From contig JAWVEY010000070.1 in NCBI GenBank assembly GCA_033856515.1, positions 1-64,000 on the forward strand: a stretch of DNA of 64,000 nucleotides. Direction: 5' to 3'. The notes below the pieces were generated by a model. The model searched no databases. It was not told the origin of the DNA and was given only the letters and a program-made list of their open reading frames with translations. This document shows positions 25,891 to 33,656 of the stretch, piece by piece. The position numbers and the translations under genes were made by a program. Position 1 is the stretch's first letter. Every line of letters begins with the position of its first letter. The stretch is from JALZKA01 sp033856515 (GTDB lineage: Bacteria; Actinomycetota; Thermoleophilia; Solirubrobacterales; 70-9).

Positions 25891-27126
25891 GTGGACGCAT
25901 CCGCGGCACTCGAGGGACTTGAGCGAACCGAGGCGAAGCTGGAGGCCTATGCGGCCGAGCGCGGCTTGGTGGTGCGACCCGAGTTGATCTGGCCGGGGAT
26001 GCCGCTGCCTCGCGAGCAGACGGGCGGGATCCGGCACGCGTGCTGGTCGGTGGCCGGAAAGCTTCCGGGCGGCGTCCCTGGCCGCCTGCGCCATCAAGCT
26101 CTATACGGCAAGACCTTCGGCATGAACGTCGCGCAGCAGCACACGATCATGGTCTGCCGCATCCCAGAGTCGGTCGGCTACCTGCCGATGCTCTCGGTCC
26201 GAACGGAGGGCTTGGAGCCGGCGCTCTTCTACTGGGCCAACGACCGCCGCCCGCGCGAGGATGTCGGCGGCTTCGAGTCGACCGAGCTCGACCGGCGATA
26301 CATCGTCGAGGTGGCCAAGGGACAGGACCACGCCTGGCTCCGCCAGATGTTCCCGCCATCGTTCATCGACTGGCTCGCCTCGAACACGCCTGTCGACTTC
26401 GGCTTCCGCCTGGACAATGGCGTCTTCACCTGCGAGTGCCCGCAGTACCGCGGCCAGCACCGGACCGACGGCGAGGTGGACGAGGAGCACCTGGACCTAC
26501 TGGCCGGGGCCGGCGGAAAGGCCGGCAGCCGCATTCGCGACGAGGTATTGGAAGAAGCGGACGTGAGCTGGGGCGGGACCAACCCGGACTCCGCCGCGGC
26601 ACACGAAGCGCGCGCGAGCCAGCCGCTGGGCGGGCGCCTGATGCGCATGATCACCAAGTTCGCCGAGGGGGTCGACTCGAGCGTCAAGGACTTCGGCGAG
26701 AAGCACGGGATGAATCCCAAGGCCACCTCGGAGTTCCACGCGAATCACATCCGCCTGCCGATGCCCGGAACCGCCACGGACGCGCTCACGGGCCCGCTTC
26801 CCGGGACCGACCGGCAGGGCGAGCTCGCCTGGCTCAAGTTCTCGAGCATGGTCGACATGGAGAAGAACTACATCGCGATCGTCGTCGACACCGGCCGCGA
26901 CCTGCCGAGCGCTTGGATCGACGCGGAGGACGTGACCATTCCGGGCTTCGGCGAGGGCATCTCGGAGCAGGCGCTCGAGTTGGCAAAGGCAGGGACATAT
27001 GGAGTCTCGACGGACGGCAAGAAGGCGTGTGTCTACTTCAAGAGCAACTCGCCGGGGAACTGGCCCAGCGGCGAGCAGGTCGAAGCCTTCGTGCCTCAAG
27101 CGCTCGCTCTCGCCGACGCGCTGTAG
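25891..27126 (+). CDS. Protein of unknown function, 411 aa
   Basis: A 411-aa soluble protein with a GTG start at 25891. There is no signal peptide or membrane segment. Visible blocks include ALYGKTFGMNVAQQHTIMVCRIPESVGYLPML, FTCECPQYRGQHRTDGEVDEEHLDLLAG and a C-terminal half with QGELAWLKFSSMVDMEKNYIAIVVDTGR and IPGFGEGISEQALELAKAGTYGV. The cysteine cluster is too sparse to be a metal site. It follows the acyltransferase and proline-rich frame on the same strand and runs tail-to-tail into the desaturase gene. I do not recognise the family. Confidence 0.75.
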   Translation: MDASAALEGLERTEAKLEAYAAERGLVVRPELIWPGMPLPREQTGGIRHACWSVAGKLPGGVPGRLRHQALYGKTFGMNVAQQHTIMVCRIPESVGYLPMLSVRTEGLEPALFYWANDRRPREDVGGFESTELDRRYIVEVAKGQDHAWLRQMFPPSFIDWLASNTPVDFGFRLDNGVFTCECPQYRGQHRTDGEVDEEHLDLLAGAGGKAGSRIRDEVLEEADVSWGGTNPDSAAAHEARASQPLGGRLMRMITKFAEGVDSSVKDFGEKHGMNPKATSEFHANHIRLPMPGTATDALTGPLPGTDRQGELAWLKFSSMVDMEKNYIAIVVDTGRDLPSAWIDAEDVTIPGFGEGISEQALELAKAGTYGVSTDGKKACVYFKSNSPGNWPSGEQVEAFVPQALALADAL

Positions 27127-27136
27127 TGGCAGTCGG

Positions 27137-28054
27137 CTAGTCGGCTTCGATGGCGACACGCCGGGGCGTCGCGCCGCCGGCAAGCCGCTGCTCTTGGCGC
27201 TCTGGGCTGATCCGGACCACGTCCCAGGCAAGCCCGAGCTTCTCGAGCAGCGTGATCACGGCGGCTGAGATGTCGATCTCCCACCAGCGCAGGCCCTGCT
27301 TTGCCGCACGGGGGAACGCGTGGTGGTTGTGGTGCCACGACTCGCCAAGCGAGGGGATCGCCAGCCAGAACACGTTGGTCGACTCGTCCTCGATGTCGAA
27401 CCGCCGGCTTCCGAAGAAGTGACAGACGGAGTTGATCGACCAGGTGACGTGGTGGACGAAGAAGATCCGGACGAACCCGCCCCACAGGAGACCGGTTAGC
27501 GCGCCGGCGAGCGTGCCGGTGAGCGCGAAGCCAAGCGCTGCCGGAATCGCGAGGGTGAGCCCGACCAGGGGCAAGAACGCGTAGTTGATCTTCCGCATGA
27601 TCGGGTCCTCAAGGAGGTCCGGGGCAAAGCGGCGCTTGGTGGCCTGGCCCTGCGTGTCGACGAGCCAACCCATGTGTGCGTACCAAAGGCCCGACAGCGC
27701 TCCGCGCAGGCCTTCGCCATGGCCGTGCGGCGAGTGCGGGTCCCCGTCCTGGTCGGTGAAGGCGTGGTGCTTGCGGTGGTCGGCGACCCAGTCGATGATC
27801 GAGCCCTGGACGGCCATCGAGCCGAGGACGGCGAGGGAGTAGCGCACCGATGGCTTGGCCTCGAAAGCCCGATGGGTGAAGAGCCGGTGGTAGCCGATCG
27901 TGATCCCGAACGCCGTCGGCAGGTACATAACGGCGAAGATCGCGAGGTCGGTCGCGCTCACGAGGTCGTTCCACGAGAGGAGCACCGCGGCGAGGAACCC
28001 GACGAAGGGGAGGATGACGGCGGCGAGCGTGATGTTGCGCTGGAGGCGGCTCAT
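27137..28054 (-). CDS. Membrane acyl-CoA / fatty-acid desaturase (delta-9 type)
   Basis: A 305-aa integral membrane di-iron enzyme. The three histidine boxes are complete: HRLFTH, HRKHH and HHNHH (ESWHHNHHAFPRAA). Four membrane segments fit the pattern of the family (for example ITLAAVILPFVGFLAAVLL and LAIFAVMYLPTAFGITIGY). The conserved GSIIDWVADHRKHHAFTD block surrounds box II. It should introduce a double bond into saturated acyl chains, adjusting membrane fluidity. The divergent PucR-type regulator, with only 70 bp between starts, may control it. Confidence 0.93.
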   Translation of the reverse strand: MSRLQRNITLAAVILPFVGFLAAVLLSWNDLVSATDLAIFAVMYLPTAFGITIGYHRLFTHRAFEAKPSVRYSLAVLGSMAVQGSIIDWVADHRKHHAFTDQDGDPHSPHGHGEGLRGALSGLWYAHMGWLVDTQGQATKRRFAPDLLEDPIMRKINYAFLPLVGLTLAIPAALGFALTGTLAGALTGLLWGGFVRIFFVHHVTWSINSVCHFFGSRRFDIEDESTNVFWLAIPSLGESWHHNHHAFPRAAKQGLRWWEIDISAAVITLLEKLGLAWDVVRISPERQEQRLAGGATPRRVAIEAD

Positions 28055-28119
28055 GTCACTAGCTTCGCAAGCATTACTGACCTCGACTACTCGTCGGGAT
28101 AAGTATCCATCCGTCAGTT

Positions 28120-28138
28120 TTCATATGATTCGTATGAA
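28120..28138. promoter_or_regulatory. Palindrome at the start of the PucR-type gene
   Basis: TTCATA at 28120-28125 and TATGAA at 28133-28138 form an inverted repeat with a 7-bp spacer, and the left half lies in the self-complementary TCATATGA. It overlaps the first codons of the regulator and lies 66 bp upstream of the desaturase start. A role as an operator is possible but rests only on symmetry and position. Confidence 0.3.
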
Positions 28139-29327
28139 CTTGGTCACGGATCGCCCCCATCTGCAGGCACTTTCTGGCGTCCGCAAGGAGCTCGCCACGC
28201 CGATGCGGGCCGCCCTGCCTGCCTTGGGAGACGAGGTGATTGCCGAGATCCGTGACTCTGTGCCCGAGTACGCGCAGCCGCTCGAAGGCCGGTTCGGGGA
28301 GGCCGTGCGCACCGGCGTCGGCGTGGCTCTGAGGCGGTTCGTCGATGACGTCGAGCGGCCGGGCGAGGACGCGGAGGGGTGGCGGGCCGTCTACGAGAAC
28401 CTCGGCAGGGGCGAGTACCGGCAGGGACGGACCCTCGAAGCACTTCTTGCCGCGTACCGGCTGGGCGCCCGCGTCTCATGGCGGCGGGTCGCCGACGCGG
28501 CCACCGACGCCGGCGCGACGGCTCCGGAGCTCGCGGCGCTGGCAGAGGCGATCTTCGCTTACATCGACGAGCTCTCCTCGCTGTCCGCCGAGGGGTACTC
28601 AGCCGAGCGCGCCGAGTCGGTCGGGGAGCGTCAGCGCCAGCGCGAGGAGCTCGTTCGAATGTTGATCGAGGGGGCATCGCCGGAGGCCGTTTCGGCGACG
28701 GCGGACGAGGTCGGCTGGGCTTTGCCGGGTAGCGCGGCAGTGCTCGTCGCGTCGGACGCCGCTCCCGGCGCTCTGGCAACTCGCCTGGGCCACGGCGTGA
28801 TTGCGGCGGGGCTGGGCGACGGCGAAGCCTGCGCGATCGTCCCCGACCCCGACTCACCGGGGCGCCGGGCAATCCTCGCTGCGGCGATCGGGGACCGGGT
28901 GGCGGCGATCGGCCCCGAGGCGGGACCCGAGGATCTCGGCCGAAGCTTCGCGCGAGCGAGGCGCGCGCTGGAAGTCGCCGGCGATGCCGGGCTCGGGCCC
29001 GGTCTGATCGTCGCCTCCGAGCACCTCCCGGCGCTGATCCTCCACGGCGACCCCGGCTTGCTCTCAGAGTTGGCGGATGCACGGCTCGGCCCTCTCGAAA
29101 ACGAGACCGAGCTATCAAGAGCGCGCCTCTTGGAGACGCTTCGAGCGTGGATCGACCACCCGGGCCGTCCGACCGAGGTCGCCCGCGCCGTGCACGTCCA
29201 CCCCCAGACCGCGCGCTACCGCCTGCGCCGCCTGCGCGAGCTACTCGGCGAGATCGACGATCCCGGCGCCCGCTTCGAGCTGGCGCTGGCCCTGCGCGCG
29301 CCCGGGATCAGCGTCCCAGGCGCCTGA
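28125..29327 (+). CDS. PucR-family helix-turn-helix regulator
   Basis: A 400-aa protein. The N-terminal and central parts are helical sensor-like regions (MRAALPALGDEVIAEIRDSVPEY; RRFVDDVERPGEDAEGWRAVYENLGRGEYRQGRTLEALLAAYRLGARVSWRRVAD). The C-terminal PucR HTH_30 domain is clear: SRARLLETLRAWIDHPGRPTEVARAVHVHPQTARYRLRRLRELLGE. ATGs at 28125 and 28134 are both possible starts. Its last 20 bases overlap the convergent glycoside-hydrolase-like gene. The divergent desaturase gene is the likely target. Confidence 0.87.
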   Translation: MIRMNLVTDRPHLQALSGVRKELATPMRAALPALGDEVIAEIRDSVPEYAQPLEGRFGEAVRTGVGVALRRFVDDVERPGEDAEGWRAVYENLGRGEYRQGRTLEALLAAYRLGARVSWRRVADAATDAGATAPELAALAEAIFAYIDELSSLSAEGYSAERAESVGERQRQREELVRMLIEGASPEAVSATADEVGWALPGSAAVLVASDAAPGALATRLGHGVIAAGLGDGEACAIVPDPDSPGRRAILAAAIGDRVAAIGPEAGPEDLGRSFARARRALEVAGDAGLGPGLIVASEHLPALILHGDPGLLSELADARLGPLENETELSRARLLETLRAWIDHPGRPTEVARAVHVHPQTARYRLRRLRELLGEIDDPGARFELALALRAPGISVPGA

Positions 29328-30417
29328 TCGCCTTCCTGAACTCGGCGAAAGCCGGCTTCTCGGTGTAGTCGTCGCGCAGCAACCCGACCTGCGAAAAGAG
29401 GTCGACGCCGTCGGAGTCGTTGTCGCGCAGGTTGAACCAGCGGTAGTCGGTGATCCCGAGATCGCCGGCGTGGGCGGCGACGGATTCGACGGAAGAGACG
29501 AGACGGTCGGCCTGTCCCGCCTCGGTGTTGACGACGGGCTTGGTCGGATAGCCGTTCTCGGAGACCCAGAGGTCGACCTCGTCTCCCATCCCTGCCTTCG
29601 GCATGTAGCAGTCGCGGATCAGGGTGAGCGCCTCGGCGATCTCGTCGCCCGCAGTGCGTCCCGGGATCTCGATCGGTGGCCAGATCAGGCCTGGATAGAC
29701 CTGAAGCCCCACATAGTCGAGCGCGCGCCTGAAGCGCGGGGTCGCCAGGGCCCCGAGCTCCTCCCAAAGCGCCGTGTCCTCCTGCGGGATGTAGCGCCAC
29801 GCCACCGAGAAGCCCAGCTCCACCCGCGGACGGCCGAGCAACCTCAACTCGCGGTGGGCGACGATCACGCCGCGCACCAGGGCCTCGAGCGCTCGCTCGT
29901 AAGAGCCGTCCGAGGTATTCGGCGAGACGGGAAAGTTGATCTCGTTCGTGATCGAGAACGCAGTGACGCTCGGGCGGCGCCCGAGACGGCGCACCGCCTT
30001 CGTCACGAACCGCGCCCATGCCTGGAGGTCGCCTTCCTTGCCCTCGGGCGGGTGGTAGCGGACCTGGATCTCCGACGTGAGGCCGGAGCGGGCGTAGCGG
30101 TCGACGCGGTTTCCGAACTTGCGGATGAGCTTCCCGCCGCCATCCCAGAAGAGCCGATTGAGGCGCAGGACGAGCTTGCGGCCTCGCGGCTCGAGTCGCT
30201 CGAGTGCCGCCCGCTCTGCCATGCGGTCGACTGGCAGGGCTGTGCCCTGGCCCACCCCGGCGCTGCCTGCGATACCAGGCGTGATGCCGAAATCGATGCG
30301 GCCCGGCTCTGGCGCCGGTGGGTCAGCCGTCAAGCAGTCGCCCTGGGCGTGGGCGGATTGCGCCAGCACGAGTAATGCCACGATTGCGGCGAGCCCAAAT
30401 GCCGTTGTCCTGCCCAT
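29308..30417 (-). CDS. Secreted glycoside hydrolase-like (TIM-barrel) protein
   Basis: A 369-aa protein with a signal peptide (TTAFGLAAIVALLVLAQSAHAQG). The body looks like a clan-A TIM barrel. SVTAFSITNEINFPVS holds an Asn-Glu pair at the expected end of strand 4 (acid/base), and VDLWVSENGYPTKPV holds a Glu at the end of strand 7 (nucleophile). GLQVYPGLIWPP and ITDYRWFNLRDNDSDG fit late barrel strands. The start at 30417 (MGRTTAFG) puts the signal peptide at the N-terminus. The substrate and exact GH family cannot be assigned by eye. Confidence 0.75.
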   Translation of the reverse strand: MGRTTAFGLAAIVALLVLAQSAHAQGDCLTADPPAPEPGRIDFGITPGIAGSAGVGQGTALPVDRMAERAALERLEPRGRKLVLRLNRLFWDGGGKLIRKFGNRVDRYARSGLTSEIQVRYHPPEGKEGDLQAWARFVTKAVRRLGRRPSVTAFSITNEINFPVSPNTSDGSYERALEALVRGVIVAHRELRLLGRPRVELGFSVAWRYIPQEDTALWEELGALATPRFRRALDYVGLQVYPGLIWPPIEIPGRTAGDEIAEALTLIRDCYMPKAGMGDEVDLWVSENGYPTKPVVNTEAGQADRLVSSVESVAAHAGDLGITDYRWFNLRDNDSDGVDLFSQVGLLRDDYTEKPAFAEFRKAIRRLGR

Positions 30418-30505
30418 CGCGGAAGGGTAAGGCGACTGCCAGGCACATCTCAAGCGAGAACCGCGCTCAAGCTACACCGGCAGAACCCCGATATAAGACT
30501 CGCGA

Positions 30506-30790
30506 ATGGATTCACGAGTCGAACGCGTCGTTTTCGAGACCGCCCGCCATTGGATCGTCGGGGATCTAACCCTTCCCAAGGAGGGCTACCGCTCGCGCCT
30601 TTCCGACTTCCTCAACCGCGGCGACCTTGACTTCATCCCGCTGGTGAACGTCGAGATCTCGAGCGTCGACGCCCAGGGGCACGAGCCCGAGACGAAGCCG
30701 TTCATGGCGATCGCGCGAGGCCACATCCAGCTCGCGCATCCTCTCGAGGCCGGGGACAAGCCCCCGTCCACGAAGAACAAGCGCAGCTAG
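30506..30790 (+). CDS. Small conserved-looking protein of unknown function
   Basis: A 94-aa protein: RVERVVFETARHWIVGDLTLPKEGYRSRLSDFLNRGDLDFIPLVNVEIS, then an acidic loop and FMAIARGHIQLAHPL. It reads as a compact beta-rich domain. The motif in which a strand is followed by 'GDLTLPxEGYRSRLSDFLN' resembles small proteins I have seen annotated only as DUFs (DUF6812 type), but I cannot confirm the family. It converges on csaA, with the two stop codons overlapping by 4 bases. Confidence 0.65.
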   Translation: MDSRVERVVFETARHWIVGDLTLPKEGYRSRLSDFLNRGDLDFIPLVNVEISSVDAQGHEPETKPFMAIARGHIQLAHPLEAGDKPPSTKNKRS

Positions 30791-31128
30791 GCGATCCGGT
30801 CGCCGAGCTCGGCGCCGGGGTCCGGCTCGAGCAAGATCACCGTGCCGTCCTCATTCACTGCGCCGAGCACGAGGCACTCAGACATGAACGGGCCGATCTG
30901 CTTCGGCGGGAAGTTGACGACGGCCACGACCTGGCGGCCCTCGAGCTCTGAGCGCTCGTAGTTCTTGATCTGCGCCGACGACCGCCGCTCACCGATCTCG
31001 GGTCCGAAATCGATCCGGAGCTTCCACGCGGGCCGGCGGGCCTCAGGGAAGTCTTCGACCTCGAGCACACGGCCGACCCGCATGTCGACAGCCTCGAACT
31101 GGTCCCAGTTAAGTGACTCTGCGGGCAT
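30787..31128 (-). CDS. csaA: tRNA-binding / export chaperone CsaA
   Basis: A 113-aa OB-fold protein: FEAVDMRVGRVLEVEDFPEARRPAWKLRIDFG, then RRSSAQIKNYERSELEGRQVVAVVNFPPKQIGPFMSECLVLGA, ending VILLEPDPGAELGDRIA. These are the signature blocks of CsaA, related to the tRNA-binding domain of MetRS and Arc1p. The homodimer binds tRNA and, in Bacillus, has been linked to protein export. The length is normal for the family. Confidence 0.93.
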   Translation of the reverse strand: MPAESLNWDQFEAVDMRVGRVLEVEDFPEARRPAWKLRIDFGPEIGERRSSAQIKNYERSELEGRQVVAVVNFPPKQIGPFMSECLVLGAVNEDGTVILLEPDPGAELGDRIA

Positions 31129-31141
31129 CTTCCGCGCGCTT

Positions 31142-31173
31142 GGTGCCAGGCACCAGGCTTGGTGCCTGGCACC
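31142..31173. terminator. Strong stem-loop built of two palindromic 13-mers
   Basis: GGTGCCAGGCACCA at 31142-31155 pairs with TGGTGCCTGGCACC at 31160-31173, a 14-bp perfect stem with a 4-nt loop. Each arm is itself nearly palindromic. It begins at the base just after the stop codon of the alcohol dehydrogenase gene (minus strand), so it may end that transcript. It lies only 13 bp upstream of csaA. The same sequence style occurs as dispersed repeats in other genomes. Confidence 0.65.
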
Positions 31174-32208
31174 TCATGGGGTGAGGACGATCTTCAGCGC
31201 CTCGCGGCGGTCGTAGATGTCGTAAGCCTCGGGCGCGTCGTCGAGCTTCATGTGGTGGGTGACCAGCGGGCTGGGGTCGAGATCGCCCTTCGACAGGGCG
31301 TCCAGGACGGGGTCGACGTGCTTGATCACGTTCGCGTGCCCCGTCTTCACCGTGAGCGCCTTGATCCACACGATGCCCATGTGGACCTCCATCCGCTCGG
31401 CATAGACGCCCGTAGCGGAGACGGTGCCGCACTTGCGCGTGAGGCGGCAGGCGAGATCGAAAGCCTGGGGGTGCCCGACCGCGTCGATGGCGGCGTCCAC
31501 ACCGCGGCCCTCGGTCGCCGCCTTGGCGGCCGCCTTCGGGTCCTCGTCGGTCAGGTGGACCGGCTCGGCACCGAACGCGCGCGCCATCTCGAGACGGTCG
31601 GCAACGGTGTCGATCGCGATCACGTGGCCGGCTCCCGCGGCCTTCGCGGCCTGGACCGCGCAGAGGCCGACTGGGCCGAGTCCGAGGACCGCAACGCAGT
31701 CTCCAGGCCCGACACCGGTCTCGACGATCGCGTGATAACCGGTGCCCATCACGTCGCCCGCGAAGAGCGCGACGTCGTCGGACATTCCCTCCGGGACCTT
31801 GCGGAGCGTGAGGTCGGCGGTGGGCACGAGCAGAAGCTCAGCCTGAGCGCCCTGGAGCTCTCCCAGGAGCTTGCCGTGGCCGAAGACCCGGCCGTTGTCG
31901 CACTTGTGGAAGTCGCCGCGCTTGCAGAAGAAGCACTCGTTGCAGGCCGTGCCGTAGGTCCCGAGGACGCGATCGCCCGCCTTGACGGTCGTGACTGAGT
32001 CTCCAACGGCGAGGACCTCGCCCACGTACTCGTGCCCAATGGTGAACCCAGGCTCGATCGCGACCCGGCCGTGATAGATGTGGAGGTCGGAGCCGCAGAC
32101 ACCCGAGGCGTCCACCCGAACAATGGCGTCGCCTGGATCCTCCAGCTCGGGATCCGGCTTCTCGTCGATCCGGATCTCGCCCGGCGCCTGGAAGGTGACC
32201 GCTCGCAT
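31174..32208 (-). CDS. Zinc-dependent alcohol dehydrogenase (MDR family)
   Basis: A 344-aa medium-chain dehydrogenase/reductase. Catalytic zinc ligands are in GVCGSDLHIYHG and GHEYVGEVLAVGDSV. The structural zinc lobe is CNECFFCKRGDFHKC. The Rossmann motif is VAVLGLGPVGLCAVQAAKAAGA, followed by an acidic residue (AIDT) that points to NAD(H) preference. The overall pattern is that of threonine/alcohol dehydrogenase-like enzymes in which GDVMGTGYHAI precedes the cofactor domain. The substrate is unknown. Its stop abuts a strong stem-loop. Confidence 0.9.
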   Translation of the reverse strand: MRAVTFQAPGEIRIDEKPDPELEDPGDAIVRVDASGVCGSDLHIYHGRVAIEPGFTIGHEYVGEVLAVGDSVTTVKAGDRVLGTYGTACNECFFCKRGDFHKCDNGRVFGHGKLLGELQGAQAELLLVPTADLTLRKVPEGMSDDVALFAGDVMGTGYHAIVETGVGPGDCVAVLGLGPVGLCAVQAAKAAGAGHVIAIDTVADRLEMARAFGAEPVHLTDEDPKAAAKAATEGRGVDAAIDAVGHPQAFDLACRLTRKCGTVSATGVYAERMEVHMGIVWIKALTVKTGHANVIKHVDPVLDALSKGDLDPSPLVTHHMKLDDAPEAYDIYDRREALKIVLTP

Positions 32209-32252
32209 CGCGGCGGGACTCTAGCCGGAGCGCGCCCGCTTAACTGCCCACG

Positions 32253-32648
32253 GTGACCGTCCACGTCGAAGTCGAATCGGAGGCTGCGCCCGAGGAGGTC
32301 TGGGATCTATACGCCCAGCCCCAGCGCTGGAAGGAATGGGCGCCTCACATCCGGGCCCCGCGCAACCTGGGCAGCCCAGAGGTCGAGCCCGGAGCGAGCG
32401 GCCGCGTCCACCTGGCCGGGTTTGCGCCAGTGTGGGCCGAGGTGACCGCCAAGCGCCCAGGGCAATCGTGGACCTGGCGCGTCGGACTGGTCGAGCTCAC
32501 TCATACGGTCGAGCCCAGAACCGGCGGCGGATCGACGATCGGCCTCGAGATGCGAGCGCCGGCGCCGATGGAGATGGCGATCCGCGTGAGCTACGCACCG
32601 ATCACGAAGAGGCTCCTGAAGAACCTCGCCCGCAAGGCCGAGGCATAG
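32253..32648 (+). CDS. SRPBCC (START-like) family protein
   Basis: A 131-aa single-domain protein with the polyketide-cyclase/START-like layout: VEVESEAAPEEVWDLYAQPQRWKEWAPHIRAP, a GxxxGRVHLAGFAPVWAEVTAKRPGQSWTWRVG strand series, and a long C-terminal helix (SYAPITKRLLKNLARKAEA). It forms a hydrophobic cavity that usually binds lipids or polyketides. It is divergent from the alcohol dehydrogenase gene and lies upstream of an SDR gene on the same strand. Confidence 0.83.
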   Translation: MTVHVEVESEAAPEEVWDLYAQPQRWKEWAPHIRAPRNLGSPEVEPGASGRVHLAGFAPVWAEVTAKRPGQSWTWRVGLVELTHTVEPRTGGGSTIGLEMRAPAPMEMAIRVSYAPITKRLLKNLARKAEA

Positions 32649-32701
32649 CCGAAGGCCGTGAGCCGAGGCGAGCGCGAGCCCGCCACATTAGGCTGCGCGG
32701 C

Positions 32702-33553
32702 ATGAGCTCTCCATCCAAGGCGGTCCTGATCACGGGCTGTTCGACTGGCATCGGGGCCGAGACGGCCCGTCATCTCGCGAACAAGGGCTGGACGGTCTAT
32801 GCGACCGCTCGCAGGCCGGAAACGCTGGCCGATCTCGCGGAAGCGGGGTGCAAGACGCTTGCGCTGGACGTGACCGACGAGGCGTCGATGGCGGCCGCCG
32901 TCGACCAGGTCGCCGAGGCGGAGGGCGCAGTCGGCGTCCTCATCAACAACGCCGGATACAGCCAGTCGGGTGCGATCGAATCGATCGAGCTCGAATCCAT
33001 TCGCCGCCAGTTCGAGACCAACGTCTTCGGCCTCATCCGCATGAGCCAGCTCTGCCTCCCCGGTATGCGCGACCAGGGCTGGGGGCGGATCGTCAACATC
33101 GGCTCGATGGGCGGCAAGCTCACCTTCCCCGGCGGCGGCATCTACCACGCCACCAAGTACTCCGTCGAGGCGATCTCGGACGCCATGCGCTTCGAGACTC
33201 GTGGCTTCGGTGTCAACGTGGTCCTGATCGAGCCGGGCCTGATCGTTACCGAGTTCGGCAATGCGGCGGTCGCCTCGATCGACGAAGGCGTCGTCGACGA
33301 CGGGCCATACGGCAAGTTCAACCACCACGTCGGCAAGATGACCGCCGGCGCTTACGAAGGGCCGCTGGCGAAGCTCGGCGGCGGACCGGACGCCGTTGCG
33401 AAGGTGATCGACAAGGCAATTTCCTCCAACCGGCCGCGGCCGAGATACACCGTCACACCGTCCGCGCGGCTTTCGATCGCCCAGCGCAAGCTCGTCACCG
33501 ATCGTGGCTGGGACCGCCTGATGAGAACTCAGTTTCCGACGCCTGGAACTTAG
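32702..33553 (+). CDS. Short-chain dehydrogenase/reductase (SDR)
   Basis: A 283-aa classical SDR. The cofactor motif is LITGCSTGIGAETARHLA, with the basic residues of RRPET after strand 2 that favour NADPH. NNAGYSQSG, the catalytic Ser in VNIGSMGGKLTFP and the YHATK active-site pair are all present. PGLIVTEFG follows, as expected. The C-terminal 40 residues (RYTVTPSARLSIAQRKLVTDRGWDRLMRTQF) resemble SDRs acting on retinol- or steroid-like substrates. The ATG at 32702 fits the normal length. Confidence 0.92.
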   Translation: MSSPSKAVLITGCSTGIGAETARHLANKGWTVYATARRPETLADLAEAGCKTLALDVTDEASMAAAVDQVAEAEGAVGVLINNAGYSQSGAIESIELESIRRQFETNVFGLIRMSQLCLPGMRDQGWGRIVNIGSMGGKLTFPGGGIYHATKYSVEAISDAMRFETRGFGVNVVLIEPGLIVTEFGNAAVASIDEGVVDDGPYGKFNHHVGKMTAGAYEGPLAKLGGGPDAVAKVIDKAISSNRPRPRYTVTPSARLSIAQRKLVTDRGWDRLMRTQFPTPGT

Positions 33554-33656
33554 TTTGGACTAAGGTTCCACCGTCCCGTGGTGTTGAGGAGCGCCACGCG
33601 GGTAAAGAACGGGGGCCACCAAGAACAACGGCACGGTCGCCGAAGAGAGGGTTTAT

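Noticed and set aside
26040..27140. 366-aa second frame overlapping the 411-aa protein gene
   Set aside because: Arg/Gly/Pro-rich shadow in another frame of the same strand with no recognisable motif.
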